DNA of 64,000 nucleotides from Eudorina sp. 2006-703-Eu-15 (Eukaryota > Chlorophyta > Chlorophyceae > Chlamydomonadales > Volvocaceae), in assembly GCA_003117195.1 (NCBI GenBank), contig BDSI01000124.1, forward strand, positions 130,010 to 194,009. Reading direction: 5' to 3'. Both the position numbers and the translations under genes were made by a program. Below the pieces are notes generated by a model. That model worked only from the letters and a program-made list of their open reading frames with translations, was not told the origin of the DNA and searched no databases. This document shows, one piece after another, positions 13,073-25,193 of this stretch; position 1 is the stretch's first letter; each line of letters opens with the position of its first letter.

Positions 13073-13888
13073 CTGCCGCGGCGCGACCCAGGAGCAGTCA
13101 GGTTCTCACCACGCGGAACGGAGCGATTGGGTTACGGCTCACGAGTCAAGGGTGGGGCGTGGAACTCTGCGGACCTCGCTTGGACACGAAGCCTCACCAT
13201 GGAAGCTGGCCACCATATGCTTGTGGACGACGTCCGCAGGGCATGCGCTCTCCAACCTTGACAAGGGTGATGCCGCTTCACGGCGGCAGGGTGATCAGTC
13301 GCATAACTGGTGGTAGGACTGTTCTCGGCTGGTGCCACTGAGTCAGCTATCTCTGTACCGAGGCATTTTTCATGGCTGTGCTGAGTAGATAAGAACAAAG
13401 CCTCGCCCGCACGCGGGACGAGTAAGACGACCGCGCGCAAGACGCCACGCGACTAAGAAGAGCAAGATGATTGTTTATTTTCATCATGGCATTGAATTTA
13501 TATTGAATTAGCTATGTGTCCACTTCAACTCCATGTTCATCGTGCTAATGACCGATAGCAAAGAGGGGAGAAGACCAAGCGAATACGGCATAACACCATG
13601 CAGCCGATACTAGGTACATTCTATCATTCATCCAAGTCATCCTTGTCCCGGTGTACGACATTTTGTCATACAGCGCAGCCATTCAACACATTGAGCATCG
13701 TGTTAATTAATGGCGTAGATGGTTTAGATATGGAGGGACGCTTACAGGCTTACTGACTGCCCTGTAACTGATACACGACTACGAAGCACAGTGTGGAGCA
13801 TTAATTCTCATCGCACCAATATACAATTCAGTAGCTTAGGAATTCCCAAGGCAAGCGACAAGAGCTGCTGCCTTTACAACATCGCAGC
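13073..13888. promoter_or_regulatory. Divergent promoter region, uL22 / C1D-like
   Basis: This spacer separates the 5' side of the minus-strand uL22 gene from the start of the plus-strand C1D-like gene. It should contain the missing first uL22 exon and both promoters. Its right half (about 13460-13860) is AT-richer than the flanking coding DNA. I see no recognisable promoter element that I can defend. Confidence 0.35.
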
Positions 13889-15276
13889 ATGTCGACGGCT
13901 GCCGCCGACGTCACGACGGCACCCGTCGGACGGACGTCCGCACAGCCCGGGGATGTTCCTGCCCCACTAGAACTCCCGGACGATGTTGACTTCAAGCTTG
14001 ATCAATTAAAGCACCTGCTGGCGGAACTGCAGAAGGCACTGCAGGCGGCCGCAGCCCAGGTGTCTTGCCCCGCGGACCTAGCAGCGATTCCCGACCCCCT
14101 GGAACGCGCGCGACTCTGTATGTGCGTTGCCAAAGCCGTCAACTCACTCCATCACATTTATATCCGGTAAGGGCGTATTGTGTGAAGCGTTTGCTGCCAT
14201 GGGCTGCCAGAACAATACAAGCGGTTGGCGGAGATAGCCTCGTGCGGTGACCTCAGCGAATAGAGGTTTCTCGAAGGCGACGCGGATGTGGCTGCAAGCA
14301 CAGGGGTACATCATGCTATACTGGTGCAGCTTCAACACCGTGCGCGTCTGTTGTAACCTATCGTAACTTTCACGCGTTCGACTGTCTCACAGGGCCCATG
14401 GGCGCGACCCCTTCGCCCCGGCCTCCGCGGGTGGCGTTGCGGTGGGCCGCCAAGAGCTCGACCGCATACGGCAATACGACAAGAAGGTCGCTCGCGCCGT
14501 ACAGGACGCCGAGCTGCGAGCGTCGCGGCCGGTGCTGACGCTTGACGTGGCCGCCGCGTCACGGTTTATCGACGCTGCCATTCCTGACTTGACGGAGCAG
14601 CAGCGGCGGGACCTCAAGCGCATGGCGCAGGTACGTGTGGGATTCAAAACGAATCAAGCCCAGAACGTGTGGGGGTTACGTGTGGGGGTAATGTATGGGC
14701 GGAGCCAGTGCGGATGTGACAGGTGAAATGCCCTGGGATCATCGTCCTTGTGCTGCGACGCCAATAGTGGTGTCAGCCGTCGCCCATGCTGGAATCGTTG
14801 CGAGCACTTACACTGGAATCTGTGACACCGTCGATGGTGCTGGCTGTTGATGTCGCCTTCCTTGTTTATTTCTTTTTCTTTTCTCGATTTTTTACTTGGC
14901 GCAGGCCGCCGAAGCCAAACGTGGAGGCGCGGACCGGCGCAAGTCCCAGAAGCTGCGGCAAAAAGAGGGGCCGGGAGCTGGCGCCGCCAAGGCCAAGGCT
15001 GCAGCAGCGCAGGCGGCCGCAAAGGGCGAGGAGCTCGGCGACGAGGATGCAGAGGGTGAGGACGCGCAGCAGCCACCAGGCAGCAATGACGAAGACGCTC
15101 AGGAGGAGGAAGAGGAGGAGGAGGAGGAGGAGGAGGAGGGCGCTGGGGCTACTGGTGCGGCGGGGTCGGGCCCGACGGGGGCACCGGAGGCTGTATCCCG
15201 CGGGGCTCAGGCGGCAGCGGAGAGGTTCCTGGCGACGTTGTCCGGCAGTGCGGGCCCCTGGGGCCCGACCGGGTGA
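13889..15276 (+). CDS. C1D: C1D / Rrp47 (LRP1) family nuclear exosome cofactor
   Basis: The family (Sas10/Utp3/C1D fold) binds RNA and DNA and recruits Rrp6 to the nuclear exosome for rRNA and snoRNA 3' processing. Three exons, 13889-14166, 14393-14630 and 14905-15276, join with correct phases to about 295 residues. The core is recognisable: an N-terminal helix (DDVDFKLDQLKHLLAELQ), then DPLERARLCMCVAKAVNSL, HHIYIRAHGRDP, a helix RQELDRIRQYDKKV, and AASRFIDAAIP, which matches the AASRF motif of animal C1D. The start is the first ATG, and the reading begins cleanly there. The protein is about twice the length of human C1D. The extra part is a basic-then-acidic C-terminal tail with a run of about 14 Glu near residue 245. 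Confidence 0.85.
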
Positions 15277-16474
15277 TGCGGTGTGCTCTGCTTCCCACGG
15301 AGGGGTAGGGGGCAATGCGATAAGCTGGAGACGCGACGCGTTGCCCTGCACACATGTACCTAAAATACGCAAACGCGCATGCACACGTGCACGCACACGC
15401 ACGTCCCACCCAGCCAAGGTTGCCGTCCCCACGGAGTGGCGGTGGAACGTGCATGATCGGTGTGCACCAGACTGACCCGCCTTCGTCGAGAGGACCTCTG
15501 CCCGGCCTGCCGGATGGGTGGGCAAAGCGCAGATGGGTGCGGCAACCCTCTCCCTGACCCCATGCATCAGCGGACGGGGCACACCGCGGCTCCGTCCAGC
15601 TGCGGAGCTTCTTGGCGCACGGAAGTTCCCGTCTGGAGGAGGCGAGGGGTAGCGGTGATTGGTTATTGGCGGTTATCGGTTTGTTGCTCTTTTGCCGTTT
15701 CAATGCTTTCGATACACCGCAGGTGAGCCGTCTTCGCAGTGACGGGGACGGGGACGGGGATCGTGCGGGGCTCTGGTGATGGTGGGATGGCTCAGCCATT
15801 GGAGGATTGTACGCCGTGGGGCAGGCAGGCGCACGGCACCTTCAAGTGGGTCGGAGCGGCCCCGTGCCCCGTCTAGACACCAGCCACGGCGCATGTGACT
15901 GCGCACGTGTGGCATATCACGCTTGGACGCAAAAGTGGCAGGTTTGCCAGGGGGCCAGGGCAACACGTCCTCAGGGAGCACTTTGAAGTCAGTCAGCGGA
16001 ATCCAGAATCCGGATTCAGGCGTGTCGCACTCTCGATCCGGGCGGTTCCGCCACAGTCCGCAGCGGGTCGTGTGTCCACACGGCTGACCTCTCGAGGGTT
16101 GAGTGCCCGGGGGGGCCGGAGAGATCCATGGAGGCGCCGGAACGGGCGGGCGAATGGCGACGAGATTAAATTATTTGTGTTGAGACGCGGGCAATCCGTC
16201 GCAGTCTGTTTTGAGTGTGAGTTTGGGTGTACGGCAAGACATGCAAGGGACCCATGTGAGATGCGTCCTGCGATTGCCCGTGTGCGTTACATCCACATCG
16301 TGTTGCGGGTGGTGGTTAGTCATCCACCTTACACAGCGAGCTGTGTCTGTCACGTGAGCCTGGCACTGGCCCCAGAGGCCGCTAGTCCAGATCCGTCGGG
16401 TACGACGGCCGCTGCCTCCCCGCTAGGAGGGCGCGGGCCAACCGAGAGCATTCATTTGCAACCGCCTTCAAACC
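15277..16474. other. Spacer, no gene recognised
   Basis: This includes the 3' UTR of the C1D-like gene. Several open frames cross it on both strands, but their composition is Arg/Pro/His-rich and none resembles a known family. Confidence 0.4.
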
Positions 16475-16479
16475 TTACA
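16475..16479 (-). promoter_or_regulatory. Possible UGUAA poly(A) signal, minus strand
   Basis: TTACA on the plus strand reads TGTAA on the minus strand. It lies about 165 nt after the stop of the possible exon ending at 16643. A pentamer occurs often by chance, so this is weak support on its own. Confidence 0.3.
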
Positions 16480-16642
16480 TCCTGTCCTGCTGTCGGCCAG
16501 CGCGAGGGCCTCCCACGGCACTGAACAGAATCGGACATCGGATATGAAGCCGACGGGCGCATTTGTCCCGCGGGTACCCTTCATCCGGCGTCCAGCCCTG
16601 CCCAGCCCTGCCCAGCCAGGGTTTGTGTACGCATCCAGCTCA

Positions 16643-17060
16643 TCAAATGCTACTTTTCGGCAGCGGCACCAACTCGACTACTTCCAACGCGCGCACGCAC
16701 GTCTTCGCAGCGGTTGCAGCCCGACGAGACAGCGGCCCCAGCGGGTGCAGCACCCCACGTGCATCGCACACGATGTGCATACGGCACGCATCCTCCCTCA
16801 CCGTACGGATGGCTTCATGCATCACGTCTCCGGGCTGTCGGCAGCGCTGGCCCCATCCGTTTACTTTCGAACCCCCATCCGTCCGTCCATCCACGCCATC
16901 ATCAAAATTACAAAGCCCCGCTGGGAACCCCACCGTGACAGGGGAAACACGAAATTGCATCTGCCATCCATGCATCGATGCACGATGGTGTTCAGCTGCT
17001 CACAAAGTTCCATTGGACCTGGACGGGGGAGGAAAGCACCATTGAACTTCGTAGTTCGTA
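16643..17060 (-). CDS. Possible terminal exons of an unidentified minus-strand gene
   Basis: Two minus-strand stretches look more protein-like than their surroundings. One, near 17000-16930, follows a good acceptor (CCTCCCCCGTCCAG) and reads PMELCEQLNTIVHRCMDG. The other, ending at the stop at 16643, reads DVMHEAIRTVREDACRMH, then IVCDARGVLHPLGPLSRRA and a helix rich in Ala and Val. I could not join the two with matching phases or find a start. I do not recognise the family. A 287-codon open frame on the opposite strand (16544-17407) has an unlikely composition, and I regard it as a shadow. Confidence 0.25.
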
Positions 17061-18482
17061 CACGATGGTGCTCATCATTGTCGTGTCGCGCATGCGCCGG
17101 CCGCCCGGCTATCCAAATGCGATGCTGTGTGACAGACCTGCAAATCGACGTGCGCATGTCGAGGATCGCTGGTGCAGTGCACCCTCCGCCCCGGCGACCC
17201 ACTGCCGGCCGCCGCCTCCTGCCCCGTGCAGCGATGCAGCGCACCCTCCCCCCCCGGCATACTCAAACCGGCCTGGAACGTGGCGGGCAGGTACATACAT
17301 GGTGTTTGGCGAGAAACCCGCCCGTGTGTATATGTATGCGCCAAAGCCGCATTCAGCACGTACATCAAAAACTCATATTTATTATAAGCGGAATGATGAA
17401 TAAGTAGAACACACAAATACACAGAGGCTGTGTCAGCCACGCACGCGAGGCAATCGACGCAAGACTGCCTGTCAGCCAAAACCCGCCCTTGCGGCGATAC
17501 CTCCAGACAGCGTTACTAATTAAATGGACAGCAAATGAAGCAAGTAAGGCATGCTGGCAGGCGCTTCGCTTGCCATTGAAGAGTGCAAAATAGGTGTGCA
17601 TCTCTGCAACGTGTTCACACCGGGATGAAACTTCACGACAATGCACGTGCGATGGTACGGCATGTGGGCACCCAAGACCCTCTGTTCGCCGACCCTATGA
17701 CCTTCCCGAGGTAACAGGGTCAATCGGCACAATGCGGCGGTAGCCGTCGTACGGGCGCGCACCAACGTTCTGTGTACGGTAACGTGGCGCTACTGCTCTC
17801 ACATTAGGTAGTCACATGCCTGCGTGCCTGCCTGCCTGCCTGCCTGCCCGCCAACCAGTTCACCCATATGTTGAAATGACCCAATCTTCATTACCAGTTC
17901 GTCATGCATTAGTTCCACGGACGTGCAGATGCCGGCACCACACACCACATGCCTTGCATCCATGCCTACGCTGAACAAATTACCTTGGCCTTCCTGCCGC
18001 AGGCGCACACAGCACACCCCGCTCCCGCTGGACCACATATCTACCTACCTACCTACCCACCTACCCACCTAACTCTTACTCGCCATTTCCAGTTGCCTGG
18101 CAACGAATCAAGTGTCGCCCCGCAGGAAGCTGGCCAGCGCACTAACCGGCGGCACGCATCGACTGGGCCAAGTTGCGACACACACGCGTGCACAGCAAGC
18201 ACATTTATTATTTCCGCACGATTGAGAGCTGGTCAATCAATCGGGCGCTATACCTTTGATGTGCGTGGCAGCTGTCAGTTAAACCCGCCCCCTACCGGCC
18301 TCCCCAACGGCCTCATATCTATGCTACATGCCCGGTGTGTTTGTGTTTCTTCGCTTTAAAACCCCCGACCGATTGCGACCTATCGTCCATGCATCGGCGC
18401 CTTATGGTACACAACCCGCCTTCCAATGCCGAGGTCAGACTCGCTTGGATCCAGCGCCGCGCAGCCGCAACCCACAGACTCA
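17061..18482. repeat. Spacer with two 4-bp repeats
   Basis: No gene is recognised. There is a run of TGCC units at about 17819-17852 and a run of CTAC/CCAC units at about 18034-18072. The rest is unremarkable single-copy-looking sequence. Confidence 0.5.
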
Positions 18483-19352
18483 CTAACCGCACTGGCGCCC
18501 GTGAAATGAGAGCGGCTGCTCGACGACGGATCCCCGGTTCTCACCCCACAAGAGTGCGGCCACGTAGTGGTTTTTAGGCGGGCACATATCGCCGGTGTCA
18601 GTCGGCTTCATGCCGTACGCGAGCTGCATCCAGTGCACTAGCAGCAGGTCAATCGATTTACTCGGAAGCTTGGCAGCCAGGGCGGTTGATGCGATCACAC
18701 CGCAGACGGTCACGTTGGGGTAGATGACTTGAGCGTCGGATGAGGGTGGCGGCGGGATGTACTCCGCGTTGCAGGTGCGCAGGGCGAATGGCGCTATGGG
18801 TTTCACGCCCACGGCACCATATTGGGTGGTCAGGTTCTGGGCCATGGCCTTGGCCATCGCGTCGCAGCTGACCTGCTGGCCGAAGGTGTACGTGGGCCTG
18901 CCGAAGGTGTCGAGGGGCGTGTTGATGCTGAGGGAGCCGCAGAGCAGTACCCGGTCGTCTTTGTTGGCAGGGGCCTGCTGCGGGGACTGCGGGGAGGAGG
19001 TCTTGCCACCGGAGGCCGCCAGCATCGCGCGGTGGAAGCGGAAGCGGTGGGCTTCCGAACCGACAGCAATTCTGTCGATCACTTTCCTGCACGTCCATGC
19101 CGGTGGAGGTAGGGAGCGGCAGGCAGAGGTATGAGAGGCCGGCATTCCGCACTAACTAGCTAGGTGCGGCACACCGTGGCTGAAGTAACTAGGTGTCGTC
19201 ATTCACACCCAACCCGCCGGCGGCTCCCTGCCGGCCCCATGGATGCGGCATACATACACGATCACGCAAGTGCTGTCCGGCTCCATCAGTACGGGCTTCA
19301 CAAGGACGCCGTGCGCCGCGAGGCTGCTGAGCAGCAAATACACCAACGGCAT
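18483..19352 (-). CDS. Small secreted Cys-containing protein, possibly pherophorin-like
   Basis: Two exons, 19352-19258 and 19086-18483, join at phase 2 to 232 residues. Residues 1-15 (MPLVYLLLSSLAAHG) look like a signal peptide. The mature part has regularly spaced cysteines in segments such as DRVLLCGSLSINTP, QQVSCDAMAKAMAQNL, ALRTCNAEYIPPPPSS, NVTVCGVIASTALA and GDMCPPKNHYVAALLWG. The CG-x-hydrophobic block followed by a CP...Y-x-VA block reminds me of C-terminal domains of pherophorin-type matrix proteins of Volvox and Chlamydomonas. That is a resemblance from memory, not a firm match. The first-exon donor (GTATGT) was chosen because it gives the right phase. The protein is probably extracellular or in the secretory pathway. 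Confidence in the coding region is higher than in the family. Confidence 0.5.
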
Positions 19353-22300
19353 TAATTTGAATCGCGGATTACTACTGGAATTGCCCACATACCGTACGCA
19401 ACGGTTGGCCGTGCGTTGTGCATACCTTCGCTGCGAGGTGGTGGCGACTGCCTTGGTCTCGCCAACCGTAGACAGCGGGTGTCGGCGCAGGGGCAGAAGA
19501 TGAATGCCTTTCCTTGCGGAATACGCGACTTGCAGTTCCGCAATTAAAAACAACGCGCCTGCGTGCCCGCATTTGAGCCGCAGCAGTCGTGGAAGCCTGT
19601 CAGAGTCGCGCGGCCAGCGCATGATGCCGTATATAGTATTTTTGATAGGATGAAGTATGAAAATCTAATATGCGCACTTCGTTGCTCCATATGGCTGCTG
19701 TTGCTTGCTTCTCCAAGGCCAACCGACGCCCGTGCAAGCCGAGCCCACCGCAGCGCGAGATGTTATTCTTGAGGGCAGTACCACACAGATGTTTACGGTC
19801 TCCTTCAGGATGCATCGAAACAGCGGACTTCGCTGCTTGCGCCTAAGGTGGTCGCCTCGAAAGCGTACCTACCTGACAATAGCGATGTGAGGTGCGTAAG
19901 ACGGAGGGACGTCATCGTTGCAGTTCTCCTGAGCTTTCGAGGAATTGCTTGCAAACAGCAGTGGGTGAGGACTTGTTGCGGTCGAGTCGAGCGATGACAG
20001 TGCGAGGAGGAGGAGTCAAAGGAGCCAGACAATATAAGGAACTATTGTTTTGTTGTTGAAGTATGACAGAGGCCTCGTCGCTGAGTTTGGTGTTCTAAGC
20101 GGTACGGCTAGGTACTACTCCGACACGCATTCACTATGAACGCGTTCGGCTGGCAGTCCCTATAATGACCACCTTATCATAGGATACTAAATTTCTCCTT
20201 TGAAGTATGACGACATTGCGTATCCACGTTGCGTATCTTCAATTCCAACCGCTGCCCTACCGTTGTCACCAATTATTAGGGGCATTCCTATGGAGAAAAA
20301 TACGGGCTCCATAGACTGTACTGCATTTCCATGGAGATGGTTGAAGTCCGTTTTCTTCCATGAGGGGGGGTGAAGGCTCGCGGAAAGTACGACTGGTTAT
20401 GGATGGAGCTAGTGGAGCCGAGGAACATTGTCTGAACTTGATCTGATATGAAAAAGGTAATCCATAGCTTTATGCAGACATAAGAGGCTCGATTTTGCTG
20501 AATGTTCACCTCAGTCTCATCGACAAGTGCTTACATTTAAAATGCGAACAGTGCAATGCATCTATGAAGTAGAAATTGTTGTGAAATTGTTATGGGTATG
20601 GAGAATACCGCGAGTTGAGGAATGAACGCAGCGGTCGTTGTAAGTTGACCATAGAAATGAAATGCGAGTACTATGGTTTCTCTACGACCGAAACCAAGGC
20701 CTGTACGGTGCCCATACAAATGCCCCTATTACCCGCAACGACATACCCAGCATTTGATGAAGGAATTTGAAGGAGCTTTGATTGTGGCAGCTCCGCAGTT
20801 GATCGGTGGTGCCCGTCTGCCCGATCATTGAACCTGACCATCCTAAATACTCCAAATGTCCTAAATGCTGACAGTACGGATAGCGTAGTAATGCCATGTA
20901 TGTGTACGGTTGCTATATCCGCTCTGCTATATCCATAGCAGGCCAAGAAATCTAGAACAATTTCTTCTGCTTCTACAGCTATGAAGGTGGAAATGCGTGT
21001 TACATGTTATATGGTTTGAATACCGTATGTCTCAAATGTTCTCCAATACCATGATTCATTTTGGGGCGCGCTGTAACATGCATTCATTCATCCATGGATG
21101 CACACAAATTGGTTTGCGTGCGTCCGCTAACCCAATCCGTTCAGTGGCTAAGATTCGCGTGTATCGACACAGCTACCTAAAACGTGCACAGGAGCTGGTC
21201 AATGTTTTCTACATGATCATAAATAAAACCATCATGGGTGCAATTGAAGACTCGCTTACCCAGGACATGGCCTATTGCCAGGGTCTATTTCCACTGCGGA
21301 TCCAGGGCCAATTTCCACTGCGGATCCAGGGAAATACATATCCGCGCACGGCACCGAGTCCGATTCCTAATGTCCAGGAATATCATGAAATGCCCATGGA
21401 AAACAACCGTGCGCCGCTTAACACGCGCGCTGTGAACGGGTAGAGTGGGTCGCAGACTTTGCACGATGCAGGTGCGCGCGTCTTTAGATTCCCACCTACA
21501 ACTTTGGAGCTGCACAGGGACCGGCGCCTTGCTCGAAACAAGGACTGGCTCTGTTCCACCCGGGCCAAATGGCCGCTACCAGGCAGTGGGTCGTTGGCGC
21601 GTGTTGGGCTGAGGTTTTGAAATGAGTATATATATCTCCATGTCACTATCGCATTGTTTGCGTGAAGATGGACATCATTTAACTCTCCGTACCGTGCGAG
21701 GCCCTGCGCTGAGGTTGTGCCGTGGTGTTGAGGTTGCGCACATTGGCGGGTGCGCTTACATCATGCAGTTCGCTACACCATTCACTGTCTGCTGGCAAAC
21801 TCAACCTTGACGAACCCCTACGCCTTGCAGCAACAACCTAGCGTGATCCGGTTCATTCACCGTTTGTTTCTGGCGCCAGCACTGTCACCTGTACACCGAT
21901 CCCCGGATCCCTGTACTCATCCATCTAAGCCACTTCGCGCATACACGGTACCATATCCATTCGGCGAAATCATAAGAATGCGACAAACAAATAAACATAT
22001 CCCAGGCCCAGGCGCCGATGTGGACACGCCTTCATGCGAATTTCAACAAAAATCCGCGTCGACACAACCAATAGCCAGAACAAAGCTGGCAGGCCGAGGC
22101 AGCACAAAAACCAACAGGTCAAGACTGTTTGATATGCGGGAGCAACTGCGAGCCCCAAATAGCTGCCCAAGCAAGACCGCTGGCACAAAACGTATGCGCC
22201 CCATCCGCATCAAGTACCCCATATGAGGAACCCACCCGATGCCGGGTCACGCCTGTTTCCCCCACATGAGTGTCGACACTCACCACTCCCATAAACCATG

Positions 22301-22675
22301 TCGCACACAGTAAATGCAAACAGCGTACGCATGTGCTTCGCGTGCCCATCCGGAAACACAGCAGACGTGCAAGCTTGCCTGCATGATCACGCTTTTGTGC
22401 CTGTGCCCCCCGGCTCCGACACGGGTGTCACGTCTGTAGGCCCGCTGAGACTCAGATCGCTGTTCAGGCATGGCGGAAAAACATGAATCCGGCCCGAAGC
22501 CTTAACCGCAAAGGTTATGGCGTCCGAGCTCCGGCATGCATGGACGACATGCCCACCTAATGCACTTCACGCACACTACCAGTCCGTGTTATGTACCATG
22601 TCGTGAACGGGACCCCTCGCGCACCGTTGAATCACTCGAAGCCCCGATCTCCCAAAGAATGCCCCCAGGCTGCAC
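19353..22675. other. AT-richer spacer without recognised gene
   Basis: About 3.3 kb with visibly lower GC than the rest of the window, especially 19850-21450. It contains a 24-bp tandem duplication (21287-21331, core ATTTCCACTGCGGATCCAGG). I see no reverse transcriptase, transposase or terminal repeat. The open frames are short and lack family motifs. It could be an old, eroded mobile element or plain spacer. Confidence 0.4.
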
Positions 22676-22680
22676 TTACA
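22676..22680 (-). promoter_or_regulatory. Probable UGUAA poly(A) signal of the glycosyltransferase-like gene
   Basis: TTACA on the plus strand (TGTAA on the transcript) lies about 300 nt past the stop codon at 22983. That is a plausible 3' UTR length for this kind of genome. Confidence 0.45.
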
Positions 22681-22982
22681 TGCATACCAGTACGTCCGTC
22701 GGCAGCAGACGCGTTGCTCCAAACGCTACTGGGAGAAATTCCCCGACAACTGTTTGAATCATGTTGTCAAGAGCATCAGAAATCCACCGCCATGTACGTG
22801 TTATTCACTCTTATCTGTCGCGACAACACCGCTGGATGCGTGTTGTGCTCTTGGTAGGTCTCCATTGCAGATACAGCACTGCAGGCCCCATAGTGTCAAC
22901 TTTTCGCAACCGACAGAGGCTGGGGAACAATCAAGCCCGGACCGCCCGGACTCACAACCACATCCTAGTGCTATGCATTCCT

Positions 22983-25193
22983 TCACGGACCGAGCTGCAG
23001 ACCGTATTGGTTGACCATGCTGCCGTACTTGTCTAGCTGGGCTTCTAGATTGACCGCGGAGCCGCTGCACGAGAAGGTCATGGCGACCCAGTTGGACATA
23101 ATGTCCTGCGGCGTGATGAAAGGAGCAGCACGGGGAAAGATTAGACGGTCCTTTGCAAAGTCTAGAAATCCTACCCTGGCTTCCCCGTACCCACAGAAGG
23201 GCTGTCTCAGGCTCGTCTGTGCCCGCAAGAGAGAATTTCACAGCAACTGTGGTTCATCACCCAACTTTCCCACCTTGTCGCACATGTCGCCTGTTTGCTG
23301 CACCGTTGTGCCGTCGCGGCACCCGCAGGGGCTGACGCACGCGTTGGGGAAATGTTCCGGGTTCAGGTACTCCACGGAGATCACAGCCGGCGTCAGCGAT
23401 GACACGCATTCCTGCACGACATAGTTCCACCCAACAAGTGCAGGTAACTAGGAGCCCTGTGCAAACCGTTCGCCGTAGGGGAGCGACTTTCCAGCTACTC
23501 TGTGATAGGTATTCCCGACGTTTCCGGATCTGCTAGCAGAGCGGCCGATGGCCCACATCCAGTCCACAGTCAGCTCCTGGCACGCGTTTCGTCCCTAGTC
23601 CCAAACGCCTTGGAAACCAACCGGTTCCAGGGCATGGAGATGCGTCGTCGGCGTCCTGTCTCGCAAGCTACCTGTTGTTTTCAGGGCTACCCACTGGACC
23701 CGCGCCCCACAACTGGACGATGTTTCCATATGTGTGTAAACACAACTCATAACGTTTGCGGTAGCTCCCACTGCCGGCTGCATTCCACGACTGCATTCGC
23801 CGCTAAATGCACGGACCTAGCTATGATCATTGCTCCGCGCGTCATTATGCATGGATGCGCACCTGCATCACATTGCGAAACGTTGCATGGTCTAGCGGCT
23901 TATCGTTGGCCTCGTGCACGGTATGCGTGCTCCAGTACAACCAATTGTACAAGCACCGGAAGGTGCTAGGTGCGCTGCGCACGAACGCGATGTCCAGACG
24001 GTGATGGTCATTTGGGAGGGTGCCATCGGGCCTTGCTTGAAGCTGCTTGCACGCCGTTGCAGGTGTCGCCGATACCACAACTGGCGCCGAGGTGGCGCTG
24101 TACAGGTACTTGAGAGGGTTTTTAAAGAAGAAATGGTGCAGGTCGAAGTACAGAATGTCGTAGCCTGGTCAGCGCAGGACAGAGTAGCAACGGGTCAGCA
24201 AGCATGCGTTGGTCAGCGTGGGTGTTACGTGTTTGCCTGGATGCATCCCAGCATCCCTGATCGACAAGACAGAACAAGTGCAGTGCCGGCGATGTCAGCG
24301 CGGCACCAGGCTGGAATTCATCTGAACGCCAAACGGGGGATATTGGAGAGGCTTTACCCAGTGAGATCAGGTCGACCACGGCTTTGATCCGGCTGAGTCC
24401 GACGGAGTACGCGTGCGCCTTCGTCTTGTTTAAATGGAAAAGGTCGAGCAACCCCTCATGGAATCCGTGGTCCAGCTCGTAGCATCTCTGCGGAGCACCA
24501 TGCGACATGCCAAGGGTAGCACGCTCGCCAGTGAGCGCAGTATCTGAAGAACCGCTTTGTACATGACGGGTACCGAAGAAAGCGTGGAAGCGTGAACTCC
24601 CTTTCACACTTATGGTCGGCGAGGCGCTGGCGTAAAACGCCTCATGACAGGGGCCCAAGTGTGGGAAGACGCGGAGCCGGCCGTGCTATGATATTCTGTC
24701 GTGCTTGGACCCAAATGTCGACTGCACGGTACGCCCACCCTTTCGCCAATCCTCGTCCTGAACTGTGGCGCACACTGGCTGTGGTGTGGGGAAACAGAAA
24801 GAAGTACTGCACCCCGCTTACGTGCTTGAACTGATTGGTCAGACTGTCGCAAGCTTTCTGCGCGTCCCCATTCGTTGATGCGACCAGCGTGTGCTCGGCA
24901 AGGCTGGAGGCTGCGTTACCGTTGGTGTCTATTTGATCGGTCGATTTAAACTTGTTCAGGTTGTCAAGTACGCGGGCAAGCACGCCTGAAGTGCTTGCAG
25001 GGGTTGCAATAGTAAATAGCAGGATTGGCCGCATCCCTTTGGTCGTGTTAAAGTAGAGGAGCGACCAATCCGCTAACTCTCGCAGTCGACGAGGGGGATT
25101 TTCCAGTCCCCTTTCTCCCCAATATTTACTGCTCTGTTGGGAAACATCAACGTGGGCAGTGACCAGAGAGGCAAAAAGTAAAAGAAAGAGCAT
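22983..25193 (-). CDS. Secretory nucleotide-diphospho-sugar transferase-like protein
   Basis: The family (PF03407 type) acts in the Golgi or ER lumen on cell-wall or glycoprotein glycans. Exons, in transcript order, are 25193-24822, 24640-24358, 24164-23863, 23777-23691, 23411-23274 and 23105-22983, about 434 residues with consistent phases. The end of the fourth and starts of the second and fifth exons are my best choices among alternatives. MLFLLLFASLVTA is a signal peptide or anchor. The core shows GLSRIKAVVDLISLGYDILY, then FDLHHFFFKNPLKYLY in place of the usual D-x-D-VVWLR-(D/N)-P, LDIAFVRSAPSTF for the donor-loop strand, and YLNPEHFPNAC. A C-terminal block MSNWVAMTFSCSG follows. The normal DxD metal motif reads Asp-Leu-His here, so activity may be altered or lost. 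Confidence 0.7.

Noticed and set aside
16544..17407. 287-codon plus-strand open frame
   Set aside because: The composition is Arg/His/Pro/Cys-heavy with no motif, and protein-like sequence lies on the other strand.
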